From Rhea pennata (Eukaryota > Chordata > Aves > Rheiformes > Rheidae): 64,000 bases of DNA. The translations under genes were made by a program, and so were the position numbers. Each line of letters opens with the position of its first letter. The first letter of the stretch is position 1. The notes beneath the pieces are model-generated. The model saw nothing but the letters and a program-made list of their open reading frames with translations. It did no database searches and was not told where the DNA came from. The stretch lies in assembly GCF_028389875.1 (NCBI RefSeq), contig NC_084687.1, positions 7,972,157-8,036,156 of the forward strand, read 5' to 3'. Positions 53,043 through 64,000 of the stretch are shown here, one piece after another.

Positions 53043-54646
53043 CTGCAAAATAACAAAAAATGTTTTATATTCTCCAGTTTTGAGAAAAAGAATGGGAACG
53101 TAAATGTGCCAGAATTGACAAGAATTAACAAAAAAAAAATTGCCTCAGATTTTTCATTTCACTTACGGAAAGGAAGCGGTGCTGCAACTGACACACTGCC
53201 GTTAAAACTCTGTCATTATCCAGCTATAACAGCTACACAAAAAACCCAAACTAAACCAAAAACTTTTCAGAAAAGAATTGCATGCTTTAAGTTCTGAGAA
53301 TTTCTCCACAGATTTTTCTGAACCAGTACACATTTTTAGCCAAATTCTCTCTGTTCACTCAAAGCAAATGCCTTTTTTTTTTTCCTGCTAAATTCAAGAC
53401 ATTCTTTAAAGAATTTTTACAACCACCTACTGTCCAGCTTGCTCTATGGTGAGCTCTAGGGAAAATTTACCTGCAATGCTCATGAAAATATCAGAGTGTC
53501 ACAGCGCACTCTCTAACATAATCCACTTCAATGAGGTCAAGGAAGGTAGAGGCAGTAATACACACTATCTGAAGGTTTCAGGAATTTTTTCAAATAGTGT
53601 TCTGAAGGGAAGGTATTCTAGCCACAGTGGCAGTACGAGTTTCTAACAAAAAATGCTCTCGTGCCAGCTACATCAGCCTTTCTACTGCAGACACTTTGCA
53701 TACATATGTACAAATGAATACAAATAGTTTTAAACACTGGATATCAATTGGCCTGCATCTTCAAAAAGATCTGCTCTGTTATCCTCTGTACTTGCTAAAT
53801 CAGATTTTAAATCCTCAGCTGAGCTGCAAAGAAATTACTAAATGAACCAAAATGACAAGTAAAAAATTTCTAGGAATAACCTACGCCGAAAATTTTTAAA
53901 TCTATTTACCACTAACAAGACGGTTAACACTTTCTTCCTAGAAATGTTACCTGGTCTTAAATCAAGCTCTTACATATTTCTACCATAGAATATTTTTTTA
54001 AAGTGAAGCTTTCAAAGGGATCAAGAACTTATGTATACTGGGACACTTGAAACACTTTGAAATGTAAAGGTAATTAAATGACGTTTAACTCCTTTGTGGA
54101 TATTCTGTTATGGAGATTAATTACATCAGTAGTTAATTAGCATTATTTTTTCCAAGTGCTAAGATTAATGATAGCCTCTTTAGAACACAAATGACTCATT
54201 TCTGAGCAACAGCAACAATCCAAATAATAATTCCCTCTTGTCAGACCACACATGTTTCCAGAGTAAGATGTGAAAAATTAACTAGTATTTCACTACCAAA
54301 TACACAAGACTTTTCACTTCTACAATAAAGACTCCCTCATATGGAGAACATTGAGATTTTCTTCCTACTGAAAGGTAAAATTCCCTTAGAGCATCCTATA
54401 CATAAGCCATTTACCAGCTGATACATACATATACTTGCACAAAGAAAGATTCAACCTTTGACCATTAAAACCATTCCATTTCAAACAAACCACAGCTAAA
54501 GCAGATTTTTAATGCTCTCTCTGGTTAATCATATGAAACATGACAGAAGAAACAAAGCCCAAGATCTATAATCTGCACAATACAAAGTCAAGTTCCCCAG
54601 ATTCAAACTACTTCTTGTAAAGAAAGTTCTGCTCTGGGTGTCATTT

Positions 54647-54661
54647 GGGGGGGGGGGGGGG
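54647..54661 (+). repeat. G homopolymer (15 G)
   Basis: Fifteen uninterrupted G in TRIM33 intron 1, with a C-rich tract (CTCCCCTCCCCCC) just after it that could pair with it. Confidence 0.9.
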
Positions 54662-56595
54662 AAGAGGACAACATCTCCCCTCCCCCCTTTTTTAAAACCA
54701 GACAGATCACTGAAAACTTCAATAAAATCAGATGTCAAAATAGAGCAATCCAACGGGTAGGCCCTGGTCTGGACTCTAACCATGGATAATTCCCTCTTGC
54801 CCACAGCTTTTGTCCTAAAAGATACAGAATGCGGGTGCAAGCAGCAAATACTGTTCTCAAGCACCCACTTTTGGAAAGTACATAATCAAGTGCTCTTTGC
54901 ACCTAAGATGTCCCCAGGCTCCGTGCAGGACCAGGGGAGGGAGGCAGCCCCCTCGTTGCAGACATTGGACTGCTCCTGCTTATAGTAGAACCCTGACTAG
55001 AAGCTGCACGTTCAATAAACTGTTTCCTTTCCCACAAAAACATTTATTTTCACATTAGTAACGGTAACCTCTATAAAGCCAGAAGTCCTTTAACTTGCTC
55101 GTGAAAGAAAACAGACACAAGCAACTGTTACAGAAAACAAAAGAATATTTTGGCAAAGGTATCCTTGCACATGAAGAACTTGCAGCAGATTTACAGGAAT
55201 AAAGAACATCAGGATTCCTATACCATACTTATTCATTGTGTTTGTTAGTTGGCATTAAACTTATCTCAATGGATCACAGTCCTAAGAAAAAGCCTTGCAA
55301 TTCTCATACAGCGTATTAGATTTCTTCTTCATATTTCAATGTCCGTTATTTTCAGCGGCAGTTCTCCAGTATTACATTAGCCATTGTATACCTCACACAC
55401 TTGACATTTCCCATTCTTTTAATTTAATATAACACAAATGTATGCAACATCATTAGTGATGGAGGTCTTACTGCACTACTTCAAATGGTATAGACAAGGC
55501 TTATTTTGGGAGGGAAGACGAAAAAGCAGAGAAGATCTACACTGAAACATTAACAGATTTACTGAAGCATTAATAGAAAAGAAAAATGGGAAGAAACCCT
55601 CACCTTTGTCAAAACTTGAGAAAATTAGCAAATTAACAAAGTTTATGGTAAAAATTGATTGAGAATGTATTTTAGGACAAACTACAGCTCACACCTTTAT
55701 ATAACCCATTAGGAAGACAAGGTTTTAATGTTAGTTTCAATCCAAAAAATTCTTATAGAAAAGAATTAAAAGAAAGTAACAGTAAAAATATCACTCTAGT
55801 CATACTCCAGCAGAACTTACACGTCTTCTCTGTGTAAACTTAAATTAGAAGCCTAACACTGGGAGAAAAAAGCATCAACCCTGGTACACTTATTTACGCT
55901 GCTACACTCCTTTCAAAAAAAGCTTGTAGCTCCTTCTCAGGAACAGAATTTGCATAGCCCAGAAGAAAAACTATTGTTAGAAGATCACTATTCTTCTAAA
56001 TCACAGCAGTATTAAGATTAGAGACACATTTATAAAAATTTTGAAGATGAGACTGGTTCATGTTCTCTTCCCAATACTAGTAATTCCCATGAAGACTTTC
56101 TGTGTTCTCAAGGATAGCTTCCTGTTAATTGTAAAGCCGTAAATTAATATTCTGGAAGTTACCAGCTGCACTAAAGCAAAGAGTTGAGAATCAGGATGTT
56201 TGTTTCAGATACAGCAGGATTTAGTTAAAATCCCACGTAGCTGTTTCACCTAACCATAAAGACAAAATGCTTCTTCCCTGACAGAAGCATGAGAAGAGAC
56301 AGTAAATACTGAGAGTATCAAGTGAAACTCTGTGCTTAGGGTCCACAATGTTTTAAACTACAGTTCTTTTCTGGCATATTCACAGTATTGAAATGAATTA
56401 CTGCTGATTCTACATTAACTGTGCAGTTAAGAACAAATTTAATTTTTCCTGTCACATATGAGAATTCTCCAAACATCAGCCAGGATAGCAGAAGTATGTT
56501 CAATTACACAAGTTTATTGTCCCATCCACTGTTGCATATAACACATAATCTGAACGGAATTTTGTTTCTCTCCTTCTATCCTACCTAAGGCTGAT

Positions 56596-57240
56596 TTAAG
56601 TGAGAAGCAGGAATAATTTCTTACCTGGAAATTTGGTTTGAGAGTCACCAATCCAGCAGGTAGGAAAAGCCTGCCTTGCACTGTCAACCACACTCAAAAG
56701 GAGACAGGTCTCACTTGCCATCTTCTCACACCATGAGCCACTCCTGCCTATCATGCCACCGGCAGAGAGAGAGAGTTTCCAAAGCCTGTAACAGAGGGAG
56801 AAAAGAAACTCCCAGATTCCTTGTGACAAACTCCTAAGGAGTCTCCTGGCCTCAGCAGAAAGAGCAATCCACCTGATACACTAATCTGAGCTGAGGAAAA
56901 CCACCACAGAGAACTGACAGAGAAGCACATCTCCTGCAACAAGGTACTCAGGGATGCCTGTGTAGGAAGGCCACGCGCAGCTAGCAGAGCTCTGCACGCG
57001 GCACTCTCCTGCCCTCTCCAACGCAGAGGAGCAACTTGAGGCAGCACCGGCCAGAGATGGGCAAAGGGAACACCACCTCTTCCAAGGACAGTCGTGGCCC
57101 TGGTATGGAGCTGCCCCTGCTTGCATGGGAACGTGTGTCCCCGCAAGTCCAGCTGTGAGCAACAACCACAGGACCAAAGACTATCAGACAAGAGCATCTG
57201 AGCACACCTTCAGCTCTCTGGGCAACTCCAAGTAGGTTAG
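56596..57240 (-). other. GC-richer island in intron 1, possible retroelement or exon
   Basis: This segment is distinctly GC-richer than its flanks. On the minus strand it ends in a donor-like TTTCCAG|GTAAGAA (GT at 56,623-56,622) after an open frame containing CEKMASETCLLLSVVDSARQ. I do not recognise the peptide. It could be an LTR-like insertion or an alternative TRIM33 5' exon, or chance. Confidence 0.25.
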
Positions 57241-57603
57241 CAGCTATGCTTCTGACCAAAGTAGAAGATCAAATGCCTCAGACAAAGAACTAAGAGTTTT
57301 GTCAAAACAAAGAGAGGCAAATAGCAGAAACTAATGCATAACAAGAGCTGTACTATTCCAAAATTGTTAGTCACATCTTCCTTAAATCTTATGTTAGACA
57401 TTCCCACTTTTTGGTAGTAAAAGATTTTACTACAAATATAGATGTGAGAGGAGCATCTGTTTAATCCTTTCAACTACTTATTATTTAGATAAGCAAGCAC
57501 ATTAAGCTAAAACACAGTCATCAAAGGAAGTCAGCAAGTGAAAAACTGAAAATACTAAGGAGCAAAAAGTCACTTTTTGTTTTTCTAAAAACAGAAAGAT
57601 TGC

Positions 57604-57604
<1 letters not shown>

Positions 57605-57629
<25 letters not shown>
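57605..57629 (+). repeat. Poly(A) run, 25 A
   Basis: Homopolymer in TRIM33 intron 1 with no recognisable retrocopy beside it. Confidence 0.85.
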
Positions 57630-57634
<5 letters not shown>

Positions 57635-59049
57635 ATATAATCCAGCACCAAATCCCAATGGAACATTTCAAAGAACTTAAAAATTTCAAGTGGGAGATGT
57701 TTTTAATCTACCACTTTCAACTAACACCTAAAGCCACAAAGAAGCATTTTCTTAATTAAAATTTTGCTATGATAATGACACCTTGTATATATTTGTTTCT
57801 AAAATCTCCCCAGAGTGAACACAGTTCTCTGATGGCTATTCTCATGCATCTCAAAACAGGAGAATTTTTTCAAGAGGATAGTACAATTAATTCTTAAACC
57901 ATTTTCAAAGCAGATATTAAAAGCCTACTTGTATTTCATTTCTCCAGTCTGTCTTCTTAATCCTGGCAACACTGAAATACTCTTCCAGATTTTAAAGGTG
58001 ATTTAAAATGAGAAAGCTACAGAAATGGAAGGAAAAATGTGTGATCCTCTGTATTCCCAGTCTCATGGGATGAGACTAGGGAAATTTTTCCAGAGAAAGC
58101 TTATGTCAAGCCATTGATTATATATATTCTAGTTTGATATTAAGGAATTCTGATCTAATATCAATTAACAAGTTATTTAGAAAGAATTTCACCCAAGATA
58201 CGAGCTATACTACAGCTCGAAAGAGAATCATAGTACTCTTCCACAAAAGAGAAGTTTCAAACACCAGTTTATTTCCAATAAAACACGAATATTTTTCAAG
58301 CAGATTCCTGAGGAAATGTTCCATTTTTTCTCCTCTCCAAACAGAAAAAGCAGTTCTAGTCACTTTACACAAGAATATACACCCAAAAAAGAGAGAACTG
58401 CAACAGCTAGAAACAAGAGAACGTGCACAATACACACGAAGTAAACCAAACAAAATGAATCAAAACCACACCATCGCAGACACCTGCTTAAGTAGATATG
58501 TGCAGGCTTGTTTTTCTTAATTCATAACAGATATCATTAAGAGTCATTTTGAGGAAGAACTGTAAGTTATACCAGTTTTTAATCAGTCAATCACGGTATG
58601 TTAACACTACATTTGTTACCTGTATCACTTCAAGAGGCATGCTCTCTGTTGCTTCCTATTTAGCACAAAAAAGAGATTGTATGCTTCAAAAGTGAAAGCT
58701 ATTCACAAGATGTCTAACAGACCAGCTGAACCCAATACAGCTGCTGAAGTCCCTTGGATAAATGTCTTAATTATTACCCAGTCAGCCCTAAAAATCATGG
58801 ACAGAACAGACAGTGCTATGAACAAGGGGCACAATTTCTATTCAGATGTCCTTGACCATCTAGCAAACAGAAACCCTCCACACTCTATCTAGATTTAGGA
58901 ATAATTTATCCAGAAATACACCAATCTCATTCAAGAAAAGTAAACTGTTATTTAAGACCATAAGATCTAATGATACACAACGCAGTTTCTTTTTAGCTTT
59001 CCTTCTCGAAACAGGAAAACAACGAAAACCTACACTCTTACAACTTACC

Positions 59050-59500
59050 TGTGTTCTATAATTTAAATGCAAAGTCATTGGAACTATCTTTACAGTGTTT
59101 CTTCCTATAAACTGCGAACACATACTGGCCAGCTCTTTTGGCACTGGCCCACACTCCTGAATGCAGTGTGCTGGATACAGAAAGCCTTGCTGAATGGTTA
59201 AGACAAGGTCTGAACCAAGAGGGGAAGAGCGGGTAGAGAGCCAAGAACTTCAACTAAGCGAGTAGCTGAGAGGTAAGAAACAGAAATCGGGATAAAAGCC
59301 TGAAGAATACTGTAGCGAAGCACAGGATGCAACACTGGACCCAGAAGAAGCCACTAAGGATGCAACCGTAAATAGCTCATTACGAGAAGCAGTCTTCACA
59401 CACACGGACCACCCCAATGACCCCCAACACAGCGCTGATAAAAGTTTGTTCATCCAGCAATAAGCCCCGCACTGAAGAAACACAAATGGCATACTCAAAG
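59050..59500 (+). mobile_element. Possible LTR fragment
   Basis: A GC-richer block in AT-rich intron contains GGGATAAAAGCCTGAAGAAT (TATA-like ATAAAAG), a CACTGGACCCAGAAGAAGCC segment and a late AGCAATAAGCCCCGCACTGA, an order that resembles LTR promoter, R region and poly(A) region. Neither terminal dinucleotides nor target duplication were identified. Low confidence. Confidence 0.3.
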
Positions 59501-60439
59501 AAAGTGCAGTGTCTTCTTTAAGAAATGCGAGTCAACATACGCAAAGATATGCATAAAATATATGCAACTTGTACTTAAAATAATACCAATGACACAAAAA
59601 TATACGATCAAGCGATAAGACATTACAAAAAGTGTTTTGCACTTCAGTGGAACCATTCACCACCAGATCCATCACTGGACTCCTAACTATATGCCCAAAA
59701 CATCAAAGAAAGACATTTCTTACGATATGTTTTTACACATCTATAAAAGCTAGCCCTGCTGTTCATGTATCAAATGCTAAAGTGAAATTATCTCCTAGGA
59801 GGCATGAAGCCTTTTTATGCTACCCATACTACTAACCATTTTTTTTCCTCAGGAAAATATTTTTTTTATTCAACAGAACAAGGTGATTTTTAGATAAATT
59901 GAACTTTAGGTACAATACTAACATTGCCTGCTCTTTTTTAGCAGCTTTCTCAAACAAGTCTTGCTTTTACATCACAGTAGAAATACTACATTTTCCAGGA
60001 TTTATAATTTTGTTAGCTTTTTTCTTCTCTGAGCAGTAGGGAACAGAAGGGAAGGGGTGATATATCTGACATATTTGACTCTTAGTTTGAAATCTAGGGA
60101 GTCTTTTCAGTAGCGTAAAATGAAATTTAAAGTACCTCTCTTCCAAATAGTTTATCCAGGAATTGAGCCCAAACTGTTTTATTCCCAAATACCCTCACTT
60201 ACATACTAAAATTTTTATTTTTGTTGAATATCTAACTAATTTAACAAACTTTTGGATGATTGGTCTGTAAGATGAAAATCAGGATCAATTCTTTAGCTGC
60301 TTCACGACCTTATAGAAAAACTAAGATCCTAAAGTAGGATTAAAAAAAACTCCAACTCTTTGATCTCATTTTAATATCCTAAAATGGAATGTTTAAAGTA
60401 TCTTGCAGACAAGTTGAACAGGAGGCAGCAGAATGCCCT

Positions 60440-61032
60440 TACAGAAAAGCAGGACAACGTCACCCTGGGCTGTGAGAGCAGGGACAACTAGCAGCTCTGG
60501 GGAGTGATCCTTCCCCTCCATTCAGCACTCTAGGAGACCACACCTGGACGCAGAGCACAGCGTGGGACATCCTAGTGCAGGACAGACACCAATGCACGAG
60601 GGCAAGTCCAGCAGAGGCCCCCAAGATGGTAAGAGCATGAAACACAGGCTGGAGAGGCTGCAAGAAACAGCCTTTTTTAGCCTGGACCAGGGGACTTTGC
60701 TGCTATCTACAACTATTTGATGCAGGGTGCACTGAAGACTGACTTGAGCCAACTCTTCCCAGAGGTGCACCATGGAAGGACCAGAGGTAACAGGCATGAG
60801 CTAGAACAAGGGAAATTTTGATTAAAATATATATATTTTTCTGTTGTTTTTAAGCTCTTCAGGGTAGTCAAACACTGCCACATGGCCCACAAAAGACTGC
60901 AAAAATGCCCTCCTAATAAATACTCAAAACTCAACTGGACAAGCAACCTCCTCCACCCGGATCTCTCTGAGTAAGAGGTTGGTCTAGAGACCTCTGGAGG
61001 TTCCTTCCAGCCTACGTGATTCTGTGATCTTC
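60440..61032 (+). mobile_element. Old CR1 LINE 3' fragment
   Basis: GGGGAGTGATCCTTCCCCTC, GACTTTGCTGCTATCTACAA and CTCTTCCCAGAGGTGCACCA, then CCTCTGGAGGTTCCTTCCAG and GTGATTCTGTGATCTTC, follow the CR1 ORF2 end and 3' terminus in order. It is more diverged than the copy at 41.9-44.9 kb and has an internal gap near 60,820-60,950. It lies in TRIM33 intron 1, opposite to the gene. Confidence 0.85.
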
Positions 61033-64000
61033 TAAAAACATTCATTCTAAAGAAATAGCTTAGATTTGCTGTTGATACTAATGAGATATCACATCAATTA
61101 CTACTAGACTAAGACCAAAGCATTCACTGACCATCAAGTCTTTGACTTTGCATAATACTAATTAACATTCGAGAACAGTATCATTTTAGACATCTGTTTT
61201 TAAACATACATACTTGTTTTGAGTTGGTAAGTGTCAGTGCAAAAGTACTGAGTGAATAAAAGTAAATTCAAAATCCCTTCAGATGTTGCATTACTATAAT
61301 GATGATAAAGTTTCACACTTCAGGAAACATTTGTAAGCAGTTGTGTGATCTAATAACTCAAACTTCCGTTTTAAGTTAAAACTTGGCATGGGTGCAGTCC
61401 TCTAAGGAACAAATCTCTGCCAGGTTTCACTTATTGGTTGCAAACACCAATAGTAGTTACTGCGCATGCATAATATTCACTTCTCTCAGCAATTTAAGTG
61501 TTCATCAGACTGTATTTCTGAATAGCCACACATCAAAACACCTGTTCTAGTTTCACTGATTAGGCATTCAAATAAATCCACGCAGGTCAAACAAGTGACA
61601 CAATCTATAAAAATTAAAAAAAATAACAATAAAAACCTACTTTGAAGTTCTACTCCTAACTGAGCTTCTTTGCTTTTTTCTTCTCTTTTTTTAAGTATGC
61701 CTACTTATATCATAACTGTCATGAACAGAACTGGTAACACACATACTTAATTCAGAAAAACAATTTATAGTAGTCACACACATCAATTCTAGGGCTACTA
61801 TAAAAATAACATATGCCTAAAGCAGACTAAAGTAGAAATATTATATTAAAACACACTTTTAATGTAGAAAGAAATTTATATTTCAGACAAAGATTTTTTT
61901 TTTAACACCTCCAGAATATGAACTCAACATTTTTCAGAATTCAACCTTTTTTGGGCTCCAGCACATATTTATGACCCTGTCTCATCAACACAGGAGAAAG
62001 CCAAGGAGTCAAGAGAGTTCAGATATAGGAATGATGCTGGATTGCGTGCTGCCATTTACTGAAACCAAGACTGGAGGCATTTGCATAGCTTAAGCAGTCC
62101 ATCAAAACGGGAACTTTGAACTTCCCTGACTAAAAATACAGTAACTACCACTAAACTAAGATGATTAAGTTCTTCATAATTATAATCATGTCTGTGATAA
62201 TATGCCATATCATCCCGTTCCAAAGCAAATGAAAAACGGAATTTCTGAATAATTTAAGGTGTGACTAAATATGATTTTTACAAACATACACACTATGTAT
62301 TGGAGTTGAGTTCAGCATCTCAAAACAACTGACAAAACTAAGTTTTATAGCATTCTCAGTATTAAATTTATTGTTGCTCTACTTATACATACACACACTT
62401 ACACTATTGTCTACATTTTCTATAAGCTCTCTGAAAACATCTCCTGCTGCATTTTCTAAGTTTGCAGCAGCCTAGTGAAAGCCTGTCAGATTGTGACAGT
62501 CACAAGGAACCGGGAGAATCACACATTCTCTCTACTGAGATAATCTTCTTAGGAGAGATTGTAAATATCTCAGTGAGGCAGCGAAATCTCAAAACAATCT
62601 ATCTTCCCAGGAATACAAGCACTGAGTGCAGGAAAAAAAAAATGCTTTGCAGTACCTTTAATTTCTTCAAATTCTCTAACTGAAAAGTGTGTATTTTTAA
62701 GAACAGGTAATACTTAACACAAGAAGGCATTTTCTTTTAGGCTTCCAGTTTACCTAAAAGAAATAGTCTAACTGGACAGCTAACACAGCAGATAGCAAGA
62801 ATTCATCTCTCTACCCAAATAAAATGCATACTTCAATGACTTATGAAGTCATTTATACTTTTACCACTGTGACAGGTAGGAAATTATCAATTACGTTCAT
62901 ACCATAGCAAACCATAACTTTGGAGAATTATTTTTAACTTTAGTCAGCGTTTCTCAGACTTAGGAATTGAGAACATTTTTGTGTCCTCACTAGTAGTGTC
63001 CATCAAGGAGCGGACCATGGGGTAGGAGAAGAGATCCCAATACAGACCAGTTGCAACTGCTGCCTCCAGGCCTATTTCCCGTCTTCTCCGTAAGAGCAGT
63101 ACGCTGCCATCAGGAAGGGTGCTGTCACTCAGAGAGGTGCTATGTAGGTACTGACCTTGAGCTCAGCTCCCAATAGGCAGCTTCCACAGTTATTGTCCAA
63201 CAAATATATATTTAGTATTTTAAATGCTGACAAGTCTTAAGGAGCAAAACCTGAAACTAAATTAAGAAAGCAATCAGAAAAATATCAAGGAAAAAAAAAA
63301 AGCCACAGCAGTTTTTTCAAAACATCTATAATTCTTTTATCTAGGTGTAGAGTACCTGAAAAATAGCAGGCAAATTTAGACAGATATAAAACAGTACAGC
63401 ATATAACCCAGCAGTGAGAGCCTGCAGGTGAGTGTAACCTACTTCAGGTATAGCTATGGGCACCATTTCCTGTTAATTCTTTCTTCAAGAAAACAGTATC
63501 TGCTCACAGTAGGGTAACAAAAATCCTTAAAACTACTGAATTACATCAAAAAGTCAGGGAAAGTACAGAAGCAGCAGAAGTGAAAGTAACACTAGAATTC
63601 CTGACTATCATAGTCTATGCCAGCTTGGAAGGGATCCACATAACTAAGCAACATATTTCTCTGTATGTTGAGAATGTCCATTTCAACCTTATTTTCTTAC
63701 AGTGTTTCATTTGCCATTCAACTGATTCTACTTGTAATGTGTAGAGAAAACTGTCCACAAAACTGCAGCTTTATCTGCAGTTCTGGTTGGTCAATGCTTC
63801 CTTCTTAAGTGACTCAACAGACTAATAAATACCATCACAGCTGGACCATACACATCATTACCAACATGCACATCTTGTTCAGGTCAGCTAGAAGTTCTTG
63901 ATGCACCAATGAAACGCTGAATACTTATTTCATCAAAGCACACAATCAAGCATTCTTAAAATGTGTATGACAGGAACTGACATTCCAGCATATATTTACT

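Larger units (their letters stand above)
53043..64000 (-). other. TRIM33: TRIM33 intron 1, partial
   Basis: No exon 1 signature (CpG island, Ala/Gly-rich N-terminus, RING CAVCQ motif) is present up to the right edge. The sequence is AT-rich except for the GC-richer islands at about 56,600-57,230, 59,050-59,500 and 60,420-61,030. I see nothing nameable in 53,043-54,640, 54,670-56,590, 57,640-59,040 and 61,040-64,000. Confidence 0.75.

Noticed and set aside
53043..64000. TRIM33 exon 1 within the right part of the window
   Set aside because: No RING first-half motif, Ala/Gly-rich coding sequence or CpG island is present; exon 1 must lie beyond base 64,000.

Overview
The window looks like avian nuclear DNA: spliced, strongly conserved vertebrate genes with long introns, CR1 LINEs with the typical sauropsid 3' end, and otherwise few repeats. 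I cannot name the species. A non-avian sauropsid is possible but less likely.

Two genes lie on the minus strand in the same order as the human SYT6-TRIM33 neighbourhood (from memory). SYT6 (synaptotagmin-6) occupies the left part. Its first two coding exons are here (17,785-17,938 and 1,600-1,936), separated by a GC-rich intron of about 15.8 kb, and the C2-domain exons lie beyond the left edge. TRIM33 (TIF1-gamma, a TRIM-PHD-bromodomain E3 ligase and chromatin reader) occupies about 21.0-53.0 kb. Nineteen coding exons, corresponding to human exons 2-20, were placed to the base and join in phase into 942 residues plus stop. They run from the second half of the RING through B-boxes, coiled coil, linker, PHD finger and bromodomain. 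Exon 1 lies beyond the right edge, so 53,043-64,000 is intron 1.

Between the genes are about 3 kb holding the presumed SYT6 promoter region, a degraded endogenous-retroviral LTR and a GC-rich patch. A 3' UTR of about 4.7 kb follows the TRIM33 stop. Base composition changes near 20.8 kb: GC-rich on the SYT6 side, AT-rich on the TRIM33 side.

Mobile DNA in the TRIM33 introns includes a roughly 3 kb CR1 with endonuclease and reverse transcriptase still readable in pieces, three smaller CR1 pieces, one older CR1/L3-like remnant, and a decayed pogo/Tigger-type DNA transposon. A seven-copy minisatellite of about 35 bp sits next to the SYT6 exon 1 splice donor.

I found no new multi-gene system. The points most worth a second look are a GC-AG intron in TRIM33, the pogo fossil, the minisatellite, the LTR upstream of SYT6 in the same orientation, two possible unannotated exons in CpG-rich patches of SYT6 introns, and the short SYT6-TRIM33 spacing.
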